Positions 25,380-39,300 of a DNA stretch of 64,000 nucleotides are shown here, one piece after another. Where the stretch lies: positions 23,691,343-23,755,342 of the forward strand of contig CM072810.1 of NCBI GenBank assembly GCA_037013495.1. Reading direction: 5' to 3'. The position numbers and the translations under genes are program-made. Source of the stretch: Hippophae tibetana. Its lineage: Eukaryota; Streptophyta; Magnoliopsida; Rosales; Elaeagnaceae. Positions within the stretch are counted from its first letter, which is position 1. Each line of letters begins with the position of its first letter. The notes beneath the pieces are model-generated. The model saw nothing but the letters and a program-made list of their open reading frames with translations. It made no database searches and was not told where the DNA came from.

Positions 25380-28300
25380 GTGATACAGTTTGAATAATTT
25401 CCCAACTGATTCATTTAACAGTAAGTTCACAGGCCTTGTATATGAATTTAGCCAAGGTAACAATGGCTTGAAAATGATAATGTAGGCTAACAACGATTTT
25501 CTCAATCTACGTTTTTCCCAAATAAGTGCATCCAAATTTTACGAGTAGTTGATAATGTTTGAAAAACCTGCATAGAATTTGTGCAAGGTTTCATCCTCTT
25601 GCATGATATAGAGTGCAAAATTTCTGTTCACCTACATATTTCTAGATTTATTTATTTTTGCTCAAATGCCTATATGAGTGGTCTCCAAAACGTTTCAAGT
25701 TGCTTGGAAGAAATAAAACGGTAAATTCATTGAAATAATCTTTTTAGAGCTCGGATTACCTTTTTTTTAAATCCTAAAAAAATGGTTTATTCTTTCTATG
25801 AAATTTAGTAAATCTCTGGCAAAGTATAGATATTTTCTCTTCATTGGTATTAGATTCATAATTTGACACAATTGTGTCAAAAATAGCTTCACTCAGACCA
25901 TTATACTTGATGTCAATCAAGTCAAGCTCTTTCCGTCTGCGAAAGTGGATAGCTATCATCTTGGAAACAAGTGATACAGTTCGAATAATTTCCCAACTCA
26001 TTCATTTAACAGTAAGTTCACAGGCCTTGTATATGGATTTAGCCAAGGTAACAGTGGCTTGAAAATGATAATGTAGGCTAACAACGATTTTCTCAATCTA
26101 ATTTTTTCCCAAATATGTGCATCCAAATTTTACGAGTAGTTGATAATGTTTGAAAAACCTGCATAGAATTTGTGAAAAGTTTCATCCTCATGCATGATAT
26201 AGGGTGCAAAATTTCTGTTCACCTACATATTTCTAGATTTATTTATTTTTGCTCAAATGCCTATATGAGTGGTCTCCAAAATGTTTCAAGTTGCTTGGAA
26301 GAAATGAAATGGTAAATTCATTGAAATAATCATTTTAGAGCTCGAATTACCTTTTTTTTAAATCCTAAAAAAAAGGTTTATTCTTTCTAAGAAATTTAGT
26401 AAATCTCTGGCAAAGAATAGATATTTTCTCTTCATTGGTATTAGATTCATCATTTGACACAATTGTGTCAAAAATAGCTTCACTCAGACCACTATACTTG
26501 ATGTCAATAAAGTCAAGCTCTATCCGTCTGCGAAAGTGGATAGCTATCATCTTGGAAACAAGTGATGCAGTTCGAATAATTTCCCAACTGATTCATTTAA
26601 CAGTAAGTTCACAGGCCTTGTATATGGATTTAGCCAAGGTAACAATGGTTGAAAATGATAATGTAGGCTAACAACGATTTTCTCAATCTACTTTTTTCCC
26701 AAATAAGTGCATCCAAATTTTATGAGTAGTTGATAATGTTTGAAAAACCTGCATAGATATTGTGCAAGGTTTCATCCTCTTGCATGATATGGGGTGCAAA
26801 ATTTCTGTTCACCTACATATTTCTAGATTTATTTATTTTTGCTCAAATGCCTATATGAGTGGTCTCCAAAATGTTTCAATTTGCTTGGAAGAAATAAAAC
26901 GGTAAATTCATTGAAGTAATCATATTAGAACTCTGATTACCTTTTTTTTAAATCCTAAAAAAAAGGTTTATTCTTTCTAAGAAATTGAGTAAATCTCTGG
27001 CAAAGAATAGATATTTTCTCTTCATTGGTATTAGATTCATCATTTGCAAAATCGTGTCAAAAATAGCTTCACTCAGACCACTATACTTGATGTCAATAAA
27101 GTCAAGCTCTTTCCGTCTGCGAAAGTGGATAGCTATCATCTTGGAAAAAAGTGATGCAGTTCGAATAATTTCCCAACTCATTCATTTAACAGTAAGTTCA
27201 CAAGCCTTGTATATGGATTTAGCCAAGGTAACAATGGCTTGAAAATGATAATGTACGCTAACAACGATTTTCTCAATCTACTTTTTTCCCAAATATGTGC
27301 ATCCAAATTTTACGAGTAGTTGATAATGTTTGAAAAACCTGCATAGAATTTGTGCAAGGTTTCATCCTCTTGCATGATATAGGGTGCAAAAATTCGGTTC
27401 ACCTACATATTTCTAGATTTATTTATTTTTGCTCAAATGCCTATATGAGTCGTCTCCAAAATGTTTCAATTTGCTTGGAAGAAATAAAACGTTAAATTCA
27501 TTGAAATAATCATTTTAGAGCTCGAATTATCTTTTTTTTTTAAATCCTAAAAAAAAGGTTTATTCTTTCTAAGAAATTTAGTAAATCTCTGGCAAAGAAT
27601 AGATATTTTCTCTTCATTGGTATTAGATTCATCATTTGACACAATTGTGTCAAAAATAGCTTTACCCAGACCACTATACCTGATGTCAATAAAGCCAAGC
27701 TCTATCCGTGTACGAAAGTGGATAGCTATCAGCTTGGAAACAAGTGATGCAGTTCGAATAATTTCCCAACTGATTCATTTAACAGTAAGTTCACAGGCCT
27801 TGTATATGGATTTAGCCAAGGTAACAGTGGCTTGAAAATGATAATGTAGGCTAACAACGATTTTCTCAATCTAATTTTTTCCCAAATATGTGCATCCAAA
27901 TTTTACGAGTAGTTGATAATGTTTGAAAAACCTGCATAGAATTTGTGAAAAGTTTCATCCTCATGCATGATATAGGGTGCAAAATTTCTGTTCACCTACA
28001 TATTTCTAGATTTATTTATTTTTGCTCAAATGCCTATATGAGTGGTCTCCAAAATGTTTCAAGTTGCTTGGAAGAAATGAAATGGTAAATTCATTGAAAT
28101 AATCATTTTAGAGCTCGAATTACCTTTTTTTTAAATCCTAAAAAAAAGGTTTATTCTTTCTAAGAAATTTAGTAAATCTCTGGCAAAGAATAGATATTTT
28201 CTCTTCATTGGTATTAGATTCATCATTTGACACAATTGTGTCAAAAATAGCTTCACTCAGACCACTATACTTGATGTCAATAAAGTCAAGCTCTATCCGT

Positions 28301-31300
28301 CTGCGAAAGTGGATAGCTATCATCTTGGAAACAAGTGATGCAGTTCGAATAATTTCCCAACTCATTCATTTAACAGTAAGTTCACAGGCCTTGTATATGG
28401 ATTTAGCCAAGGTAACAATGGTTGAAAATGATAATGTAGGCTAACAACGATTTTCTCAATCTACTTTTTTCCCAAATAAGTGCATCCAAATTTTATGAGT
28501 AGTTGATAATGTTTGAAAAACCTGCATAGATATTGTGCAAGGTTTCATCCTCTTGCATGATATGGGGTGCAAAATTTCTGTTCACCTACATATTTCTAGA
28601 TTTATTTATTTTTGCTCAAATGCCTATATGAGTGGTCTCCAAAATGTTTCAATTTGCTTGGAAGAAATAAAACGGTAAATTCATTGAAGTAATCATATTA
28701 GAACTCTGATTACCTTTTTTTTAAATCCTAAAAAAAAGGTTTATTCTTTCTAAGAAATTGAGTAAATCTCTGGCAAAGAATAGATATTTTCTCTTCATTG
28801 GTATTAGATTCATCATTTGCAAAATCGTGTCAAAAATAGCTTCACTCAGACCACTATACTTGATGTCAATAAAGTCAAGCTCTTTCCGTCTGCGAAAGTG
28901 GATAGCTATCATCTTGGAAACAAGTGATACAGTTTGAATAATTTCCCAACTGATTCATTTAACAGTAAGTTCACAGGCCTTGTATATGAATTTAGCCAAG
29001 GTAACAATGGCTTGAAAATGATAATGTAGGCTAACAACGATTTTCTCAATCTACTTTTTTCCCAAATAAGTGCATCCAAATTTTACGAGTAGTTGATAAT
29101 GTTTGAAAAACCTGCATAGAATTTGTGCAAGGTTTCATCCTCTTGCATGATATAGAGTGCAAAATTTCTGTTCACCTACATATTTCTAGATTTATTTATT
29201 TTTGCTCAAATGCCTATATGAGTGGTCTCCAAAACGTTTCAAGTTGCTTGGAAGAAATAAAACGGTAAATTCATTGAAATAATCTTTTTAGAGCTCGGAT
29301 TACCTTTTTTTTAAATCCTAAAAAAATGGTTTATTCTTTCTATGAAATTTAGTAAATCTCTGGCAAAGTATAGATATTTTCTCTTCATTGGTATTAGATT
29401 CATAATTTGACACAATTGTGTCAAAAATAGCTTCACTCAGACCACTATACTTGATGTCAATAAAGTCAAGCTCTTTCCGTCTGTGAAAGTGGATAGCTAT
29501 CATCTTGGAAACAAGTGATACAGTTTGAATAATTTCCCAACTGATTCATTTAACAGTAAGTTCACAGGCCTTGTATATGAATTTAGCCAAGGTAACAATG
29601 GCTTGAAAATGATAATGTAGGCTAACAACGATTTTCTCAATCTACGTTTTTCCCAAATAAGTGCATCCAAATTTTACGAGTAGTTGATAATGTTTGAAAA
29701 ACCTGCATAGAATTTGTGCAAGGTTTCATCCTCTTGCATGATATAGAGTGCAAAATTTCTGTTCACCTACATATTTCTAGATTTATTTATTTTTGCTCAA
29801 ATGCCTATATGAGTGGTCTCCAAAACGTTTCAAGTTGCTTGGAAGAAATAAAACGGTAAATTCATTGAAATAATCTTTTTAGAGCTCGGATTACCTTTTT
29901 TTTAAATCCTAAAAAAATGGTTTATTCTTTCTATGAAATTTAGTAAATCTCTGGCAAAGTATAGATATTTTCTCTTCATTGGTATTAGATTCATAATTTG
30001 ACACAATTGTGTCAAAAATAGCTTCACTCAGACCATTATACTTGATGTCAATCAAGTCAAGCTCTTTCCGTCTGCGAAAGTGGATAGCTATCATCTTGGA
30101 AACAAGTGATACAGTTCGAATAATTTCCCAACTCATTCATTTAACAGTAAGTTCACAGGCCTTGTATATGGATTTAGCCAAGGTAACAGTGGCTTGAAAA
30201 TGATAATGTAGGCTAACAACGATTTTCTCAATCTAATTTTTTCCCAAATATGTGCATCCAAATTTTACGAGTAGTTGATAATGTTTGAAAAACCTGCATA
30301 GAATTTGTGAAAAGTTTCATCCTCATGCATGATATAGGGTGCAAAATTTCTGTTCACCTACATATTTCTAGATTTATTTATTTTTGCTCAAATGCCTATA
30401 TGAGTGGTCTCCAAAATGTTTCAAGTTGCTTGGAAGAAATGAAATGGTAAATTCATTGAAATAATCATTTTAGAGCTCGAATTACCTTTTTTTTAAATCC
30501 TAAAAAAAAGGTTTATTCTTTCTAAGAAATTTAGTAAATCTCTGGCAAAGAATAGATATTTTCTCTTCATTGGTATTAGATTCATCATTTGACACAATTG
30601 TGTCAAAAATAGCTTCACTCAGACCACTATACTTGATGTCAATAAAGTCAAGCTCTATCCGTCTGCGAAAGTGGATAGCTATCATCTTGGAAACAAGTGA
30701 TGCAGTTCGAATAATTTCCCAACTGATTCATTTAATAGTAAGTTCACAGGCCTTGTATATGGATTTAGCCAAGGTAACAATGGTTGAAAATGATAATGTA
30801 GGCTAACAACGATTTTCTCAATCTACTTTTTTCCCAAATAAGTGCATCCAAATTTTATGAGTAGTTGATAATGTTTGAAAAACCTGCATAGATATTGTGC
30901 AAGGTTTCATCCTCTTGCATGATATGGGGTGCAAAATTTCTGTTCACCTACATATTTCTAGATTTATTTATTTTTGCTCAAATGCCTATATGAGTGGTCT
31001 CCAAAATGTTTCAATTTGCTTGGAAGAAATAAAACGGTAAATTCATTGAAGTAATCATATTAGAACTCTGATTACCTTTTTTTTAAATCCTAAAAAAAAG
31101 GTTTATTCTTTCTAAGAAATTGAGTAAATCTCTGGCAAAGAATAGATATTTTCTCTTCATTGGTATTAGATTCATCATTTGCAAAATCGTGTCAAAAATA
31201 GCTTCACTCAGACCACTATACTTGATGTCAATAAAGTCAAGCTCTTTCCGTCTGCGAAAGTGGATAGCTATCATCTTGGAAAAAAGTGATGCAGTTCGAA

Positions 31301-33050
31301 TAATTTCCCAACTCATTCATTTAACAGTAAGTTCACAAGCCTTGTATATGGATTTAGCCAAGGTAACAATGGCTTGAAAATGATAATGTACGCTAACAAC
31401 GATTTTCTCAATCTACTTTTTTCCCAAATATGTGCATCCAAATTTTACGAGTAGTTGATAATGTTTGAAAAACCTGCATAGAATTTGTGCAAGGTTTCAT
31501 CCTCTTGCATGATATAGGGTGCAAAAATTCGGTTCACCTACATATTTCTAGATTTATTTATTTTTGCTCAAATGCCTATATGAGTCGTCTCCAAAATGTT
31601 TCAATTTGCTTGGAAGAAATAAAACGTTAAATTCATTGAAATAATCATTTTAGAGCTCGAATTATCTTTTTTTTTTAAATCCTAAAAAAAAGGTTTATTC
31701 TTTCTAAGAAATTTAGTAAATCTCTGGCAAAGAATAGATATTTTCTCTTCATTGGTATTAGATTCATCATTTGACACAATTGTGTCAAAAATAGCTTTAC
31801 CCAGACCACTATACCTGATGTCAATAAAGCCAAGCTCTATCCGTGTACGAAAGTGGATAGCTATCAGCTTGGAAACAAGTGATGCAGTTCGAATAATTTC
31901 CCAACTGATTCATTTAACAGTAAGTTCACAGGCCTTGTATATGGATTTAGCCAAGGTAACAGTGGCTTGAAAATGATAATGTAGGCTAACAACGATTTTC
32001 TCAATCTAATTTTTTCCCAAATATGTGCATCCAAATTTTACGAGTAGTTGATAATGTTTGAAAAACCTGCATAGAATTTGTGAAAAGTTTCATCCTCATG
32101 CATGATATAGGGTGCAAAATTTCTGTTCACCTACATATTTCTAGATTTATTTATTTTTGCTCAAATGCCTATATGAGTGGTCTCCAAAATGTTTCAAGTT
32201 GCTTGGAAGAAATGAAATGGTAAATTCATTGAAATAATCATTTTAGAGCTCGAATTACCTTTTTTTTAAATCCTAAAAAAAAGGTTTATTCTTTCTAAGA
32301 AATTTAGTAAATCTCTGGCAAAGAATAGATATTTTCTCTTCATTGGTATTAGATTCATCATTTGACACAATTGTGTCAAAAATAGCTTCACTCAGACCAC
32401 TATACTTGATGTCAATAAAGTCAAGCTCTATCCGTCTGCGAAAGTGGATAGCTATCATCTTGGAAACAAGTGATGCAGTTCGAATAATTTCCCAACTCAT
32501 TCATTTAACAGTAAGTTCACAGGCCTTGTATATGGATTTAGCCAAGGTAACAATGGTTGAAAATGATAATGTAGGCTAACAACGATTTTCTCAATCTACT
32601 TTTTTCCCAAATAAGTGCATCCAAATTTTATGAGTAGTTGATAATGTTTGAAAAACCTGCATAGATATTGTGCAAGGTTTCATCCTCTTGCATGATATGG
32701 GGTGCAAAATTTCTGTTCACCTACATATTTCTAGATTTATTTATTTTTGCTCAAATGCCTATATGAGTGGTCTCCAAAATGTTTCAATTTGCTTGGAAGA
32801 AATAAAACGGTAAATTCATTGAAGTAATCATATTAGAACTCTGATTACCTTTTTTTTAAATCCTAAAAAAAAGGTTTATTCTTTCTAAGAAATTGAGTAA
32901 ATCTCTGGCAAAGAATAGATATTTTCTCTTCATTGGTATTAGATTCATCATTTGCAAAATCGTGTCAAAAATAGCTTCACTCAGACCACTATACTTGATG
33001 TCAATAAAGTCAAGCTCTTTCCGTCTGCGAAAGTGGATAGCTATCATCTT
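25380..33050 (+). repeat. 7-mer higher-order repeat (4,135 bp) with nested 3-mer (1,773 bp)
   Basis: The variant AATTCGGTTCACC recurs 4,135 bp apart (its GGTTC at 27,396 and 31,531). GCATAGATATTGTGC appears at about 26,751, 28,524, 30,886 and 32,659, so a 1,773-bp (3-unit) spacing is nested inside the 4,135-bp spacing. The second 7-mer copy is incomplete and the match stops near 33.05 kb. Units here are more diverged from the left-hand copies, with ATATAGGGTGC and AAAGAATAGATATT variants. Confidence 0.85.
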
Positions 33051-33349
33051 GGAAAAAAGTGATGCAGTTCGAATAATTTCCCAACTCATTCATTTAACAG
33101 TAAGTTCACAAGCCTTGTATATGGATTTAGCCAAGGTAACAATGGCTTGAAAATGATAATGTACGCTAACAACGATTTTCTCAATCTACTTTTTTCCCAA
33201 ATATGTGCATCCAAATTTTACGAGTAGTTGATAATGTTTGAAAAACCTGCATAGAATTTGTGCAAGGTTTCATCCTCTTGCATGATATAGGGTGCAAAAA
33301 TTCGGTTCACCTACATATTTCTAGATTTATTTATTTTTGCTCAAATGCC

Positions 33350-36300
33350 TATATGACTTGTCTCCAAAACGTTTCAAGTTGCTTGCAAGAAATAAAACGG
33401 TAAATTCATTGAAATAATCTTTTTAGAGCTCGGATTACCTTTTTTTTAAATCCTAAAAAAATGGTTTATTCTTTCTATGAAATTTAGTAAATCTCTGGCA
33501 AAGTATAGATATTTTGTCTTCATTGGTAATCGATTCATCATTACACACAATTGTGTCAAAAATAGCTTCACTCAGACCACTATACTTGATGTCAATAAAG
33601 TCAAGCTCTTTCCGTCTACGAAAGTGGATAGCTATCATCTTGCAAACAAGTGTTGCAGTTCGAATAATTTCCCAACTAATTCATTTAACAGTAAGTTCAC
33701 AGGCGTTGTATATGGATTTAGCCAAGGTAACAATGGCTTGAAAATGGTAATGTAGGCTAACAACGATTTTCTCAATCTACTATTTTCGAAATAAATGCAT
33801 CCAAATTTTACGAGTAGTTGATAATGTTTGAAAAACCTGCATAGAATTTGTGCAAGGTTTCATCCTCTTGCATGATATAGGGTGCAAAATTTCTGTTCAC
33901 CTACATATTTCTAGATTTATTTATTTTTGCTCAAATGCCTATATGAGTGGTCTCCAAAACGTTTCAAGTTGCTTGGAAGAAATAAAACGGTAAATTCATT
34001 GAAATAATCTTTTTAGAGCTCGGATTACCTTTTTTTTAAATCCTAAAAAAATGGTTTATTCTTTCTATGAAATTTAGTAAATCTCTGGCAAAGTATAGAT
34101 ATTTTCTCTTCATTGGTATTAGATTCATCATTTGACACAATTGTGTCAAAAATAGCTTCACTGAGACCACTATACTTGATGTCAATAAAGTCAAGCTCTT
34201 TCCGTCTACGAAAGTGGATAGCTATCATCTTGCAAACAAGTGTTGCAGTTCGAATAATTTCCCAACTGATTCATTTAACAGTAAGTTCACAGGCCTTGTA
34301 TATGGATTTAGCCAAGGTAACAATGGCTTGAAAATGTTAATGTAGGCTAACAACGATTTTCTCAATCTACTTTTTCCCCAAATAAGTGCATTCAAATTTT
34401 ACGAGTAGTTGATAATGTTTGAAAAACCTGCATAGAATTTGTGCAAGGTTTCATCCTCTTGCATGATATAGAGTGTAAAATTTCTTTTCACCTAAATATT
34501 TCTAGATTTATTTATTTTTGCTCAAATGCCTATATGAGTCCTCTCCAAAATGTTTCAAGTTGCTTGGAAGAAATAAAACGGTAAATTCATTGAAATAATC
34601 ATTTTAGAACTCGGATTATCTTTTTTTTAAATCCTAAAAAAAAGGTTTATTCTTTCTAAGAAATTGAGTAAATCTCTGGCAAAGAATAGATATTTTCTCT
34701 TCATTGGTATTAGATTCATCATTTGCAAAATCGTGTCAAAAATAGCTTCACTCAGACCACTATACTTGATGTCAATAAAGTCAAGCTCTTTCCGTCTGCG
34801 AAAGTGGATAGCTATCATCTTGGAAAAAAGTGATGCAGTTCGAATAATTTCCCAACTCATTCATTTAACAGTAAGTTCACAAGCCTTGTATATGGATTTA
34901 GCCAAGGTAACAATGGCTTGAAAATGATAATGTACGCTAACAACGATTTTCTCAATCTACTTTTTTCCCAAATATGTGCATCCAAATTTTACGAGTAGTT
35001 GATAATGTTTGAAAAACCTGCATAGAATTTGTGCAAGGTTTCATCCTCTTGCATGATATAGGGTGCAAAAATTCGGTTCACCTACATATTTCTAGATTTA
35101 TTTATTTTTGCTCAAATGCCTATATGAGTCGTCTCCAAAACGTTTCAATTTGCTTGGAAGAAATAAAACGGTAAATTCATTGAAATAATCATTTTAGAGC
35201 TCGAATTATCTTTTTTTTTAAATCCTAAAAAAAAGGTTTATTCTTTCTAAGAAATTTAGTAAATCTCTGGCAAAGAATAGATATTTTCTCTTCATTGGTA
35301 TTAGATTCATCATTTGACACAATTGTGTCAAAAATAGCTTTACCCAGACCACTATACCTGATGTCAATAAAGTCAAGCTCTATCCGTGTACGAAAGTGGA
35401 TAGCTATCAGCTTGGAAACAAGTGATGCAGTTCGAATAATTTCCCAACTGATTCATTTAACAGTAAGTTGACTGGCCTTGTATATGGATTTAGGCAAGGT
35501 AACTATGGCTTGAAAATGATAATGTAGGCTAACAACGATTTTCTCAATCTACTATTTTCCAAATAAGTGCATCCAACTTTTACGAGTAGTTGATAATGTT
35601 TGAAAAACCTGCATAGAATTTGTGCAAGGTTCCATCCTCTTGCATGATATAGGGTGCAAAATTTCTGTTCACCTACATATTTCTAGATTTATTTATTTTT
35701 GCTCAAATGCCTATATGAGTTGTCTCCAAAATGTTTCAAGTTGCTTGGAAGAAATAAAACGGTAAATTCATTGAAATAATCATTTTAGAATTCGGATTAC
35801 CTTTTTTTTAAATCCTAAAAAAAGGTTTATTCTTTCTAAGAAATTGAGTAAATCTCTGGCAAAGTATAGATATTTTCTCTTCATTGGTATTAGATTCATC
35901 ATTTGCACAATTGTGTCAAAAATAGCTTTACTCAGACCACTATACTTGATGTCAATAAAGTCAAGCTCTTTCCGTCTGCGAAAGTGGATAGCTATCATCT
36001 TGAAAACAAGTGATGCATTTCGAATAATTTCCCAACTCATTCATTTAACAGTAAGTTCCCAGGCCATGTATATGGATTTAGCCAAGGTAACAATGGCTTG
36101 AAAATGATAATGTAGGCTAACAACGATTTTCTCAATCTACTTTTTCCCCAAATAAGTGCATTCAAATTTTACGAGTAGTTGATAATGTTTGAAAAACCTG
36201 CATAGAATTTGTGCAAGGTTTCATCCTCTTGCATGATATAGAGTGCAAAATTTCTGTTCACCTACATATTTCTAGATTTATTTATTTTTGCTCAAATGCC

Positions 36301-39300
36301 TATATGAGTTGTCTCCAAAATGTTTCAAGTTGCTTGGAAGAAATAAAACGGAAAATTCATTGAAATAATCATTTTAGAACTCGGATTACCTTTTTTTTAA
36401 ATCCTAAAAAAAAGGTTTATTCTTTCTAAGAAATTGAGTAAATCTCTGGCAAAGTATAGATATTTTCTCTTCATTGGTATTAGATTCATCATTTGCACAA
36501 TTGATTCAAAAATAGCTTTACTCAGACCACTATACTTGATGTCAATAAAGTCAAGCTCTTTCCGTCTGCGAAAGTGGATAGCTATCATCTTGAAAACAAG
36601 TGATGCATTACGAATAATTTCCCAACTCATTCATTTAACAGTAAGTTCACAGGCGTTGTATATGGATTTAGCCAAGGTAACAATGGATTGAAAATGATAA
36701 TGTAGGCTAACAACGATTTTCTCAATCTACTTTTTCCCCAAATAAGTGCATTCAAATTTTACGAGTAGTTGATAATGTTTGAAAAACCTGCATAGAATTT
36801 GTGCAAAGTTTCATCCTCTTGCATGATATAGAGTGCAAAATTTCTGTTCACCTACATATTTCTAGATTTATTTATTTTTGCTCAAATGCCTATATGACTT
36901 GTCTCCAAAACGTTTCAAGTTGCTTGCAAGAAATAAAACGGTAAATTCATTGAAATAATCTTTTTAGAGCTCGGATTACCTTTTTTTTAAATCCTAAAAA
37001 AATGGTTTATTCTTTCTATGAAATTTAGTAAATCTCTGGCAAAGTATAGATATTTTGTCTTCATTGGTAATCGATTCATCATTACACACAATTGTGTCAA
37101 AAATAGCTTCACTCAGACCACTATACTTGATGTCAATAAAGTCAAGATCTTTCCGTCTACGAAAGTGGATAGCTATCATCTTGCAAACAAGTGTTGCAGT
37201 TCGAATAATTTCCCAACTCATTCATTTAACAGTAAGTTCACAGGCGTTGTATATGGATTTAGCCAAGGTAACAATGGCTTGAAAATGGTAATGTAGGCTA
37301 ACAACGATTTTCTCAATCTACTATTTTCGAAATAAATGCATCCAAATTTTACGAGTAGTTGATAATGTTTGAAAAACCTGCATAGAATTTGTGCAAGGTT
37401 TCATCCTCTTGCATGATATAGGGTGCAAAATTTCTGTTCACCTACATATTTCTAGATTTATTTATTTTTGCTCAAATGCCTATATGAGTGGTCTCCAAAA
37501 CGTTTCAAGTTGCTTGGAAGAAATAAAACGGTAAATTCATTGAAATAATCTTTTTAGAGCTCGGATTACCTTTTTTTTAAATCCTAAAAAAATGGTTTAT
37601 TCTTTCTATGAAATTTAGTAAATCTCTGGCAAAGTATAGATATTTTCTCTTCATTGGTATTAGATTCATCATTTGACACAATTGTGTCAAAAATAGCTTC
37701 ACTGAGACCACTATACTTGATGTCAATAAAGTCAAGCTCTTTCCGTCTACGAAAGTGGATAGCTATCATCTTGCAAACAAGTGTTGCAGTTCGAATAATT
37801 TCCCAACTGATTCATTTAATAGTAAGTTCACAGGCCTTGTATATGGATTTAGCCAAGGTAACAATGGCTTGAAAATGTTAATGTAGGCTAACAACGATTT
37901 TCTCAATCTACTATTTTCGAAATAAATGCATCCAAATTTTACGAGTAGTTGATAATGTTTGAAAAACCTGCATAGAATTTGTGCAAGGTTTCATCCTCTT
38001 GCATGATATAGGGTGTAAAATTTCTTTTCACCTAAATATTTCTAGATTTATTTATTTTTGCTCAAATGCCTATATGAGTCCTCTCCAAAATGTTTCAAGT
38101 TGCTTGGAAGAAATAAAACGGTAAATTCATTGAAATAATCATTTTAGAACTCGGATTATCTTTTTTTTAAATCCTAAAAAAAAGGTTTATTCTTTCTAAG
38201 AAATTGAGTAAATCTCTGGCAAAGTATAGATATTTTCTCTTCATTGGTATTAGATTCATCATTTGACATAATTGTGTCAAAAATAGCTTTACTCAGACCA
38301 CTATACTTGATGTCAATAAAGTCAAGCTCTTTCCGTCTGCGAAAGTGGATAGCTATCAGCTTGGAAACAAGTGATGCAGTTCGAATAATTTCCCAACTTA
38401 TTCATTTAACAGTAAGTTCACTGGCCTTGTATATGGATTTAGGCAAGGTAACTATGGCTTGAAAATGATAATGTAGGCTAACAACGATTTTCTCAATCTA
38501 CTATTTTCGAAATAAGTGCATCCAAATTTTACGAGTAGTTGATAATGTTTGAAAAACCTGCATAGAATTTGTGCAAGGTTCCATCCTCTTGCATGATATA
38601 GGGTGCAAAATTTCTGTTCACCTACATATTTCTAGATTTATTTATTTTTGCTCAAATGCCTATATGACTGGTCTCCAAAACGTTTCAAGTTGCTTGCAAG
38701 AAATAAAACGGTAAATTCATTGAAATAATCTTTTTAGAGCTCGGATTACCTTTTTTTTAAATCCTAAAAAAATGGTTTATTCTTTCTATGAAATTTAGTA
38801 AATCTCTGGCAAAGTATAGATATTTTGTCTTCATTGGTAATCGATTCATCATTACACACAATTGTGTCAAAAATAGCTTCACTCAGACCACTATACTTGA
38901 TGTCAATAAAGTCAAGCTCTTTCCGTCTACGAAAGTGGATAGCTATCATCTTGCAAACAAGTGTTGCAGTTCGAATAATTTCCCAACTAATTCATTTAAT
39001 AGTAAGTTCACAGGCCTTGTATATGGATCTAGCCAAGGTAACAATGGCTTGAAAATGGTAATGTAGGCTAACAACGATTTTCTCAATCTACTATTTTCCA
39101 AATAAATGCATCCAAGTTTTACGAGTAGTTGATAATGTTTGAAAAACCTACATAGAATTTGTGCAAGGTTCCATCCTCTTGCATGATATAGGGTGCAAAA
39201 TTTCTGTTCACCTACATATTTCTAGATTTATTTATTTTTGCTCAAATGCCTATATGAGTGGTCTCCAAAACGTTTCAAGTTGCTTGGAAGAAATAAAACG

